From Candidatus Brocadiaceae bacterium (lineage in GTDB: Bacteria > Planctomycetota > Brocadiia > SM23-32), in NCBI GenBank assembly GCA_003567495.1, contig PWZK01000040.1, positions 1 through 10,162 of the forward strand: a stretch of DNA of 10,162 nt. Direction: 5' to 3'. A model generated the notes under the pieces. That model had not been told where the DNA came from, did no database searches, and was given only the letters and a program-made list of their open reading frames with translations. Both the position numbers and the translations under genes were made by a program. Positions 1 through 6,622 of the stretch are shown piece by piece. Every line of letters starts with the position of its first letter. The stretch's first letter is position 1.

Positions 1-16
1 AGCGCCTGCGGCGCGG

Positions 17-107
17 CATGCTAAAGCCTGTGACGGCGCGAAAGTCCGGCAGGACTGAAGCAGAGTCACAGGACACGCCGCACGCCGCAATCGAGCACTG
101 AAAGTGC
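17..107. repeat. Nested hairpins, possible structured repeat
   Basis: Three perfect stems are visible. An outer stem pairs 27-34 (CCTGTGAC) with 65-72 (GTCACAGG). An inner stem pairs 43-47 (AGTCC) with 52-56 (GGACT) around a GGCA loop. A third stem pairs 95-99 (GCACT) with 103-107 (AGTGC) around GAA. The 13-mer CATGCTAAAGCCT at 17-29 recurs at 4096-4108, so at least part of this is a dispersed repeat. It could instead be the end of a structured RNA truncated by the window edge. A TATAAT-like string follows at 110-115. Confidence 0.4.
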
Positions 108-363
108 GGTATAATATCAAGCCTCACGCATGGTTCAATTGCATTTTTTATGGCGCCACTGTGCGCGATCGTTTATATCGTCCCTTCAGGACTCCCGATT
201 GTGCGATCCCCTCTCCTTTGACTGCGCTGCGGCCCTTTCGGGCCTGCGCTCCGCCACAGGTTATAACATATTGCGCTTTCAGCGCTTACTCCGGTCGTTT
301 TTTTGTCACTGGATATTTGTCATTCGTAATTGTCCTTCAGGCCCGGCAGGGCCAACTCACCCG

Positions 364-611
364 CCTGCCTGCCGCGCTGCGGCGCAGGCAGGTAGCCCCG
401 GGTGACCGAAGGGAACCCGGGGAAAACGGTGTCGCCCTGCACAAGAGCCCCGGCGGGGCGACTCAGGGAAGGGGCTCACCCTGAGTTCGCCAAACCTTTG
501 AATCGCCCCTTCGGGGCTCTGATCTGTTGTCTGCACAAGTTTTCCGGGGTTACAGCGCCCAACGACATGGCGCTTCCACCCCGGGCTATTAATCAGACGG
601 CCCTGCGGGCC
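364..611. repeat. Cluster of seven palindromic (REP-like) hairpins
   Basis: Perfect stems follow one another with little spacing. They are 364-371/385-392 (CCTGCCTG/CAGGCAGG), 396-403/415-422 (CCCCGGGT/ACCCGGGG), 447-451/455-459, 461-468/479-486 (ACTCAGGG/CCCTGAGT), 505-509/513-517, a compound hairpin 544-584, and 599-603/607-611. The compound one has a 7-bp outer stem (CCGGGGT/ACCCCGG) and a 6-bp inner stem (AGCGCC/GGCGCT) separated by symmetric 3-nt internal loops. Such strings of non-coding palindromes are typical of REP/BIME-type interspersed repeats. The first stem's sequence recurs at 4070-4088. Confidence 0.6.
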
Positions 612-785
612 TAAAGACAAACCTGCAACATTTCTTTTTGGCATTTCCGTAGTCGTTGCCGTTTTGTCGTTGATTCCTCATTCCTAATTTCTAATTCTTA
701 ATTTTTTATTTCAACGACACTTACAGCGTCTCAAATTAATCTATTTGCCAATAAAACAAGATAATTACAAATAAGATACTAAATA

Positions 786-1457
786 TTATGTATTTTGGAG
801 GTACTCGGCGGCGGCACTGACAGTTTCGGTAGATGCAGCGAGGAATACCTGGTCGCCTGCGTGGATCATGGCGCCCCCTCGCGGGAAGATGAATTGTTCG
901 CCTTCTTCACGGTAAATGCCGGCGATTACACATTCCTTCGGAAATCGTTTGCTTTGCGCAACTTCGCTTACTGTCTTTCCGGCGGCGGCCCCGTCCGGTA
1001 TTGTTGCAACTACTATGCTTGCCTCACCTCTTCCGAAAGTCGCCACCTGCCGCAGGGAGGGCTGTTCTATCTCCAGCACAAGTTGTTTAACGAACAACCC
1101 GCTGACATTAAGCGTCCTGCTCGCTCCGGCGATTTTATAGGCTTCGGCATAATTGGGGTTGCGCATTCGAACGACTACGCGAGGGACCCCGGCGTTTCGG
1201 GCAAGAACGGTAAAAGACAGGTTATCGGCATCTCCGGGCATCGCGCCCACAGCCACATCGGCCTTGCTTATCCCGGCTTCTTCCAGCACTTCGACATCGG
1301 TGGCCGGGCCGTGAATGGCCAGAGCGCCTATGCGTGTGGTGATGTCCTCACAAACCGATCGGTCGGTCTCAACTATCACGACGTCGTGATGATTTTCCGC
1401 CAGCTCTCGGGCGAGCGTTCCGCCCACCATACCACCTCCTGCAATCAGTACATACAT
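786..1457 (-). CDS. trkA: TrkA-type K+ uptake regulator (single RCK unit)
   Basis: Cytoplasmic nucleotide-gated subunit that binds the TrkH/KtrB potassium channel and controls its opening. The 223-residue product has an N-terminal Rossmann RCK_N domain (about 1-118). Its glycine motif is IAGGGMVGG at 5-13, and Glu30 sits at the end of the second strand, the usual place for the acidic residue contacting the nucleotide ribose. An RCK_C (TrkA_C) domain follows at about 135-222. The length is half that of E. coli TrkA, which carries two such units, so this is the single-unit form seen in KtrA and many other bacteria. The start is ATG at 1455-1457 with a GGAGG at 1465-1469, seven bases upstream. 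The trkH stop lies directly against that site, four bases before the ATG, which implies translational coupling. The name TrkA rather than KtrA is chosen because the partner is closer to TrkH. Confidence 0.92.
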   Translation of the reverse strand: MYVLIAGGGMVGGTLARELAENHHDVVIVETDRSVCEDITTRIGALAIHGPATDVEVLEEAGISKADVAVGAMPGDADNLSFTVLARNAGVPRVVVRMRNPNYAEAYKIAGASRTLNVSGLFVKQLVLEIEQPSLRQVATFGRGEASIVVATIPDGAAAGKTVSEVAQSKRFPKECVIAGIYREEGEQFIFPRGGAMIHAGDQVFLAASTETVSAAAEYLQNT

Positions 1458-1461
1458 AATA

Positions 1462-2952
1462 TTACCTCCATGTCCATCGGCTAAATAACATCAGAACCGG
1501 CAGAATTTCGAGTCTTCCGGCCAGCATTCCCGTTATATAGGTCAGTTTTACGACAGGATGCAGTTCGCTCATCTCTCCGGCCGGTATGTAGCTTGGCCCT
1601 ATGTTTCCAAGTGCCGAAAACATACCCGAAGCCGCTTCGAGAGGTCCGTACTGAGGGGCAAAGAGCGCGGTGATTGCCGCGCCGACCGCCAGCAGTGCGA
1701 TCCACGAGAAAAACATGGCTGAAACGCCTTGCACTTCATCGCTTTCTACACTTTTACCGTCTATTATCATCAGGTTGGTTGCACGCCGTCCGAATATCGC
1801 TGATCTTATCCGGCTTTTTACCAGTTTTAAAAGCACGGCTATTCTGAGTACCTTTATACCGCCGGTAGTGGAGCCTGCGCAGCCGCCTATAACCATAAAC
1901 ATCAGAAACAGCAACCTTGAGAAAGAAGGAAAAAAAGGACTGCCGATAAATTCCGTGCTGTAGCCGGTGCCTGTCGCCATTGACATGACCTGGAAGAGAC
2001 TTGTACGAAACGCAGAACCTGATGCGGCGGCATCGACGGCGTGCAGGCGGTGGTTTATCCAAACCAGCAGGGTTGCGCCACAGAGCAGCGCCCACCAGAG
2101 CCGCATTTCCAGGTTGTTCCACAGCGCCCCGAGACCGCCTGTGAGCACCCTGAAATGCACCAGGAAGTTAATGCCCCCCAGCAGCATTCCAAAGATTATT
2201 ATGTATTCTATAAAAACATAGTTTGCGTAGCCCGCTTCACCGAAGTGACCGATGCTTGCATCGTAGGGAGAAAAACCGCCGGTAGCAATGCATGTAAGGG
2301 CGTGAGCTGCGGCGTCGAAAGGGCCCGCACCGGCCAGCAGCAGAAGAAATGCTATGAGCGCGGTGAAAAGCGCGTATATGCCCCAGAGAATCTTGAGGGT
2401 GCGCCTGAGGCTGGGAACGGGGCGGCGTGAAAAAATTTTGTGTGCCTCGGCCGAAAAAAGACTGTGAGAGGCGCCGCCCCCCCCCACAACCATCAAAAAA
2501 AAAGTCAGTATTCCCAGCCCGCGGAGCCACTGCAGCTGTGCACGCCAGAACAAAATGCTGCGCGGCATATCGTCGAGCCCGTCAAGCATCGTTATGCCGG
2601 ACGTAGTGAAACCGCTGACCGTCTCGAAGTAAGCATCAAGATAACTTATCCCCAGCGCCGTTACAAACGGTAGAGCGGCGGCCAGCGAAAGAAGTATCCA
2701 GGCCAGCACACAGACAAGCACCGCCCCTTTGGTGCTCAGTCGCCTGCTCTTAGCCAAACTGCGCATAAGCAGGCCGACAGCAAAAGCCAGCGCTGCCGGC
2801 AAAAGGTAGCTCAGGATAGAAACATCTTCGTAACCTCTGTACAAATACAAAACGCACACGACGAGCGGGACAAGTAAAAGCAGTGCCAAAACCATGAAAA
2901 GAGACCCGAGGTAAAAAAAAACGGGCCCAAGAAAACCAAATCTGTTCCGCAT
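1462..2952 (-). CDS. trkH: TrkH family potassium uptake channel
   Basis: Integral inner-membrane K+ translocating subunit that works with the RCK protein encoded just downstream. The 496-residue length is normal for TrkH (about 480-500). Hydrophobic membrane segments fill the protein, and four pore-loop/filter regions can be picked out: TTSG (116-119), IATGGF (222-227), ATGTG (326-330) and LGNIG (448-452). The motif GGCAGSTTGGIK at 356-367 and the C-terminal GRLEILPVLMLF at 479-490 are characteristic of the family. ATG at 2950-2952 is preceded by an AGAGGA-like ribosome binding site. The coding strand has a run of nine G (2477-2485) and nine T (2495-2503) close together, around codons for FFLMVVGGGG. 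These are slippage-prone tracts, but the frame is intact here. It forms a two-gene unit with trkA. Confidence 0.93.
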   Translation of the reverse strand: MRNRFGFLGPVFFYLGSLFMVLALLLLVPLVVCVLYLYRGYEDVSILSYLLPAALAFAVGLLMRSLAKSRRLSTKGAVLVCVLAWILLSLAAALPFVTALGISYLDAYFETVSGFTTSGITMLDGLDDMPRSILFWRAQLQWLRGLGILTFFLMVVGGGGASHSLFSAEAHKIFSRRPVPSLRRTLKILWGIYALFTALIAFLLLLAGAGPFDAAAHALTCIATGGFSPYDASIGHFGEAGYANYVFIEYIIIFGMLLGGINFLVHFRVLTGGLGALWNNLEMRLWWALLCGATLLVWINHRLHAVDAAASGSAFRTSLFQVMSMATGTGYSTEFIGSPFFPSFSRLLFLMFMVIGGCAGSTTGGIKVLRIAVLLKLVKSRIRSAIFGRRATNLMIIDGKSVESDEVQGVSAMFFSWIALLAVGAAITALFAPQYGPLEAASGMFSALGNIGPSYIPAGEMSELHPVVKLTYITGMLAGRLEILPVLMLFSRWTWR

Positions 2953-3015
2953 TATAGTCCTCTGGTTATATCAGCGAACCAGGTTAGAAACAGCGCAGGC
3001 GTTCCAACCCGGCCA

Positions 3016-3053
3016 GTAGGGGCGAAACATCTTTCGCCCAAACGTTTAAACGT
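3016..3053 (+). repeat. REP-like palindrome GGGCGAAA-CATC-TTTCGCCC
   Basis: A perfect 8-bp stem, GGGCGAAA (3020-3027) with TTTCGCCC (3032-3039), closes a CATC loop. It is followed by the 12-bp palindrome ACGTTTAAACGT (3042-3053). The reverse complement of this 38-bp unit recurs at 8873-8910 with 34 of 38 positions identical. The first 18 bases of the stem-loop also recur exactly at 8836-8853, so this is a dispersed repeat family. Confidence 0.75.
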
Positions 3054-3060
3054 GCCCTAA

Positions 3061-3219
3061 CCCGCATATTTCATAAACCAACGACAGGTGTTAATATAAA
3101 GGCTTAATGTTTAGTATGTTAAATAGCGTTTTCAGGGCGACTCTAATTTTACAGTGTGTACCTGAGCTCCGCAAACGGCGGTTTACCCTACGGGCGCGTC
3201 CCCAGCGGCGCATCTGCTT
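3061..3219 (+). repeat. 159-bp dispersed repeat, copy 1
   Basis: This block and 9678-9836 have equal length and the same orientation. The first 23 bases (CCCGCATATTTCATAAACCA then ACG) are identical. So are TTTTACAGTGTGTAC in the middle, CGGTTTACCC near the end, and GGCGCATCTGCTT at the end, while the central part has diverged. The string GCAAACGGCGGTTTA (3171-3185) also occurs inside the small transposable element at 8973-8987. The repeat has no long open frame; its function is unknown. Confidence 0.7.
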
Positions 3220-3336
3220 CAGAAATCTTGCCCCTGCGATTACTTTCTCCGCATCCGGCAGGTTTTGAATTTACAATTTTGAGCATTGTAATTCATTTCG
3301 GATTTGGTGCTTTGAATTTTGAATTTTCGGTACCAG

Positions 3337-4014
3337 TCATAAAATTTCTTTGCTCAATTCCACCTGATCCAACGTATCGCCGGCGCTGTTTACCACACGC
3401 ATACTGTCTCCCGAAATCTCATCGATAAGCACCACCTCGCCGTCAACTCTGCCGAATTCATATTTAATATCCACGAGGCGAAGGTCGCGTTTTTCAAGCA
3501 TCGCCTCAATAGCTTTTGTTATATCCACCGTAAGTCCTTTTGCCTTCTCCAATTCTTCTTCAGAAAGGATGCTCAGTGCCAGCAAGGTTTCGTCATTGGC
3601 CAGGGGGTCTCCCCGCTGATCGTCTTTAAGCGTTATTTCCACGAGGTAAGGCAGCTCCGCCATTTCCGCAGCATATTCCCCGTAACGGCGAAGAAAACTC
3701 CCGCAGGCATATCTTCTGCATATAAATTCCAATCCGCCCCCAAATGCTTCGGCGGCCCTTACAGTCATCGTTTGCCCGTGCGTATCGGCGCCCGTAAAAT
3801 GAGTCGGTATCCCCTGCTCTTCCAACCTGGAGAAGAAATAAACAGATAATGCAAAACTGGCTTTGCCTTTATCCGCCACCTCGCCCATGACTTCATTGGC
3901 GCCGGGATCGATCTTGCCCTCCGCGCCCGTCACTGTATCTTTAAATTTCAAAAGAAACTGCCCGTCACCTTTATCGAAAACATCCTTGGTTTTGCCTTCA
4001 AACAATCTTTTCAT
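3337..4014 (-). CDS. purC: SAICAR synthase (PurC)
   Basis: Cytoplasmic enzyme of de novo purine synthesis. It joins CAIR and L-aspartate, using ATP, to give SAICAR (EC 6.3.2.6). The 225-residue product is near the usual 230-240 residues of bacterial PurC. Family landmarks are visible: N-terminal LFEGKTKDVF (4-13), ICRRYACGSFLRRYG (98-112), DDQRGDP (131-137), VDIKYEFGR (181-189) and LIDEISGDSMR (196-206). These include the two classical PurC signature regions. ATG at 4012-4014 is preceded by AGGAGGG (4024-4030), nine bases away. No other purine gene is adjacent, so it is a stand-alone locus flanked on both sides by repeat-rich spacers. Confidence 0.95.
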   Translation of the reverse strand: MKRLFEGKTKDVFDKGDGQFLLKFKDTVTGAEGKIDPGANEVMGEVADKGKASFALSVYFFSRLEEQGIPTHFTGADTHGQTMTVRAAEAFGGGLEFICRRYACGSFLRRYGEYAAEMAELPYLVEITLKDDQRGDPLANDETLLALSILSEEELEKAKGLTVDITKAIEAMLEKRDLRLVDIKYEFGRVDGEVVLIDEISGDSMRVVNSAGDTLDQVELSKEIL

Positions 4015-4050
4015 CTACTAAAACCCTCCTGCTTGTAAAAGTAATGCGGG

Positions 4051-4108
4051 GTATATATCCAGTGAACCACCTGCCTGCAGCAGGCAGGCAGGCGACATGC
4101 TAAAGCCT
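4051..4108. repeat. Mosaic of small repeats between the glycosidase gene and purC
   Basis: Three repeat pieces abut. At 4051-4070, GTATATATCCAGTGAACCAC resembles the IS66-like ends at 8792 and 8937, with an exact CAGTGAACCAC core. At 4070-4088 a perfect hairpin pairs CCTGCCTG with CAGGCAGG around CAG, using the same stem as at 364-392. At 4096-4108, CATGCTAAAGCCT also occurs at 17-29. The purC promoter must lie in or beside this mosaic. Confidence 0.55.
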
Positions 4109-4132
4109 ATGGCGAAGCGCATGAGAGCCTGT

Positions 4133-6538
4133 TTAGTCCGCGCCCGGAACTTCTTTCAAATACACGGCAATATCTTTGTTAAAGTCCGGCAAAGATATCC
4201 CTTCCCCGGGTCTTAGCACCGTCTTCAGCTCCGAATATGCCTCGCCGGATTGCGTGTCCCACAATATCATTTTATATTCCGTTTCCGCTTCAATATCTGA
4301 GATATCGAGTGTGAGGTCTGTAATCTCACCCAGCTCCAGCTCGTCGCGCAGATTCCCCACGTATTGTTTGTTGTAAAACCAGCCTATGTAAGCGCCGGCT
4401 TCCCCGCAGTGCATCATCTGGCCCGCGGCCCCGTGATCGCCGCGATCTTCGCCCACCCCTTCTTCGAGCTTCAGTTTCCACCCACCGAAAATATCCATAT
4501 TTCTCCTGTCCTCTCCGACTATGCGTTCGAACCGCACCATGGACTCGTAAATATGATACCAGTTCTGATCTCTGACCAGCTGGTTCCACCAGAAAAGCGG
4601 CGATGCCGCAATAGGCATCGTGTAGCCCGCCCAGAGCCCAACCTGAAGGTCGCGTTTCAGGTTTCTTACCGTACCCCCCCCGGAAGTTCCTCCGTATTCA
4701 GCGACGAGGAAAGGTTTATCAAATCGCCGGTGAAAATTGTAGGTTCCCCGCAGCCGGCTTACAAGGTCCTGATTATTTACGTTATAGTACGCATTGTTGG
4801 CCGAGTAATCGACACCTTCTATGCGAAATATGTCGCTGTCAAAATTCCCGGTAAAGTGCCCGGTCACCATATGATCCCACGGATCCGTCTCTTTCAGGTA
4901 AAGCGTCATTTCCTCGAACCATTCTGTTATCTCGTCGCTGCGCCAGAATCTGTTATTATCGCCCACGAGGTTCATCTCGTTGAGCAAATTCCACGAAAAG
5001 ATATAAGGACTGTACCCCCAGCGGGCTATAATATAGCGCAACATGTTTTTTGTAAGCCGCCTGGCTCTTTCATCGCTGAAGACCTCCTCCGGAGATTGCA
5101 GAAAGCCGCCGTTTTCCACGTTGTATGGATGATCCTGCCATTCTGCGTCAACAAATGACGAAAGCTGGCCGTGGTTAATGAGTACAAGCTGAACGTAAAT
5201 ATCATGTGCAGCGGCCGCATCCATTACACGGTCGAGCTTCCAGGCATTGCGAAGATTATAGCGCCCCGCCCCCCTGAACCCGATACGCTGCGGGCTCCAT
5301 TCAATCGCAAGCCACCACGGAGCCATCCACGTTTCCATGAAATTCATGCCATGCCCGGCCATCTCCTCCATATTCTCTTCGTAGCCAAATGTCCCGTCGT
5401 CAAGCGCGACATTCGAAGAAGCACAGTCCTGCGTGGGATCGGTAAGACGCTCGCGGAGTATGTTACTCTCATACCTGACGTCATACGGTGAACGATAGTT
5501 AAAACCGATAGGGAAAAAATAGTCGCCGTTGTCAAGCACAAAACCCTTGCCTCCGTCCGGACAGGTCCGCACGAATCCCAGCGAATCCCCTGCTTGCACG
5601 TCGAACTCCCCCGGCTGAGTAGTTCTGGTTCCGCCGGCATCTGTAATACTGATCTCATAGGTATGCATTCCCGCCTCCAACGGCGTAAAACGTATTTTCC
5701 ACCCGGGTGCGCCTTTTGGATCAAGAGCCTCCAAACGTCGCCCTTCGTCATCGCTTACCAGATACCGCTCATAGTCCTGGTAAAAAAAACCGGGCACTAC
5801 CATCTCGTCGCCCGACGGACCGGTAAAATGCCCGTCAACACTAATTTCCTCCGGATCAAACGGATTCCTGTAAGTAGAAGGAAGATTGAAGCTAAACTCC
5901 AGTTTATCACCAACAGACAACTCAGAAGGGCTGACCTCATAATTTGGAAACATGGTTCTGGTAAACGCCACGTTATCGAGGTTAAGACGGCCGGCATAAT
6001 CCTCCGTGGAACGAATTTTCACCCCAACAACATTGATATTGGAGCGGCTCAAAGGCCCCCACGGCTGGCTGTGACCCCGACCGGCCCATTCCATACTTTC
6101 CGGCGCTATGCTTGCGGAAATGGTCCTCCATTCGCCGGGAGAAAGGCTGTATTCGCGCGTCTGATACCAAAGCCACTCCCCGTCCTGGATGAAAAGAAGA
6201 CACGACACATCATCCGGCGCGTCATCGGGCAGGAAAAAGTCAAATTCAATGCGATCGTAAATAGAAGTTTCCGAACTGCTTATATAAGTATAAACACCGG
6301 CATCCCCGGGAAATTCCACCTCTATTCCAAGTGAATGGTAACCCCGCGAAACTATTGTGTCGTCTACAAGCAGCTCCAAAGCCGCATTCCCTTCCTCTCC
6401 TTCGAGCAAGTCCCACCCCTGAGTGCCGCCGGTAAAGTCAAACGAAGGGGGATTTACCCGGGCAAGAGCGCCTGCACAGGTAAAGACAGACAACATAAAA
6501 AGCACACAAAATAACTGTTTTTTTGTCGCTCCCGGCAT
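4133..6538 (-). CDS. Secreted DUF5060-type clan GH-A glycoside hydrolase
   Basis: Predicted exported polysaccharide-degrading enzyme of 801 residues. The frame is open to a TTG at 6589, but that site has no ribosome binding site and would put a long tail before the signal peptide. The ATG at 6536-6538 gives a normal signal peptide (KK, then a hydrophobic core, ending about ALA at 24-26) and has a GGAG/AAGG stretch upstream. Domains in order: a carbohydrate-binding-like beta-sandwich (about 33-193, ending LNLDNVAF); a DUF5060-like domain (about 199-315, with NPFDPEEISVDGHFTGPSG); a GH5-like TIM barrel (about 322-665); and a C-terminal beta-rich domain (about 680-798). Candidate catalytic residues are Glu521 in SWNLLNE (acid/base) and Glu614 in FLVAEYGG (nucleophile), as in clan GH-A. 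The substrate cannot be told from sequence. It lies 84 bp downstream of the SGNH/MBG gene, probably co-transcribed. Confidence 0.82.
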   Translation of the reverse strand: MPGATKKQLFCVLFMLSVFTCAGALARVNPPSFDFTGGTQGWDLLEGEEGNAALELLVDDTIVSRGYHSLGIEVEFPGDAGVYTYISSSETSIYDRIEFDFFLPDDAPDDVSCLLFIQDGEWLWYQTREYSLSPGEWRTISASIAPESMEWAGRGHSQPWGPLSRSNINVVGVKIRSTEDYAGRLNLDNVAFTRTMFPNYEVSPSELSVGDKLEFSFNLPSTYRNPFDPEEISVDGHFTGPSGDEMVVPGFFYQDYERYLVSDDEGRRLEALDPKGAPGWKIRFTPLEAGMHTYEISITDAGGTRTTQPGEFDVQAGDSLGFVRTCPDGGKGFVLDNGDYFFPIGFNYRSPYDVRYESNILRERLTDPTQDCASSNVALDDGTFGYEENMEEMAGHGMNFMETWMAPWWLAIEWSPQRIGFRGAGRYNLRNAWKLDRVMDAAAAHDIYVQLVLINHGQLSSFVDAEWQDHPYNVENGGFLQSPEEVFSDERARRLTKNMLRYIIARWGYSPYIFSWNLLNEMNLVGDNNRFWRSDEITEWFEEMTLYLKETDPWDHMVTGHFTGNFDSDIFRIEGVDYSANNAYYNVNNQDLVSRLRGTYNFHRRFDKPFLVAEYGGTSGGGTVRNLKRDLQVGLWAGYTMPIAASPLFWWNQLVRDQNWYHIYESMVRFERIVGEDRRNMDIFGGWKLKLEEGVGEDRGDHGAAGQMMHCGEAGAYIGWFYNKQYVGNLRDELELGEITDLTLDISDIEAETEYKMILWDTQSGEAYSELKTVLRPGEGISLPDFNKDIAVYLKEVPGAD

Positions 6539-6599
6539 AGCCCTTAAACTCCGATAAGAATTTTTTTCTTTTGATACAATGCCTGACAAAGGTTTTACA

Positions 6600-6615
6600 C
6601 AGACAGGAATGTCTG
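6600..6615. repeat. Small palindrome CAGACA-GGAA-TGTCTG
   Basis: A perfect 6-bp stem with a GGAA loop lies between the two secreted-protein genes. There is no T-tract on either side, so it does not look like an intrinsic terminator. A 'cagacaggaatgtctg' palindrome is, from memory, a frequent spacer repeat in Planctomycetes-type genomes; I could not verify this. It may instead protect or tune the mRNA between the two genes. Confidence 0.4.
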
Positions 6616-6622
6616 CGTTACT

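Larger units (their letters stand above)
1..785. other. Gene-free, hairpin-rich intergenic region
   Basis: No reading frame here looks like a protein. The short open frames run through GC-rich hairpins and give arginine/proline/alanine-rich, low-complexity peptides without a good ribosome binding site. Positions 1-107 and 364-611 contain many perfect short stems, listed separately. From about 650 to 785 the composition becomes strongly AT-rich, including a run of near repeats of 'attcctaattt' type at 673-705. This AT-rich part lies just beyond the stop codon of the minus-strand trkA gene, so transcription of the trkHA unit may end here. I see no classical hairpin-plus-T-tract terminator. Confidence 0.7.
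2953..3336. other. Spacer between purC and trkH filled with repeats
   Basis: The spacer holds a REP-like palindrome (3016-3053), a 159-bp dispersed repeat (3061-3219) and an AT-rich stretch (about 3260-3340) with 'gaattttgaatttt'-type direct repeats. No credible gene is present. The trkH promoter should lie in this spacer on the minus strand, but I cannot point to clear -35/-10 boxes. Confidence 0.6.

Noticed and set aside
41..50. GAAAGTCCGG resembling the conserved region of RNase P RNA
   Set aside because: The flanking RNase P core elements are absent and the surrounding stems do not match its layout.
104..644. Several open frames on both strands in the left spacer
   Set aside because: They translate GC-rich palindromes, have no ribosome binding sites and overlap each other; the peptides are low-complexity.
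795..1484. Plus-strand frame of 229 codons opposite trkA
   Set aside because: Antisense shadow of the RCK protein; no recognisable motif.
4364..5158. Long plus-strand frame of 264 codons
   Set aside because: It lies wholly inside the glycoside hydrolase gene on the other strand, which has clear domains and catalytic motifs.
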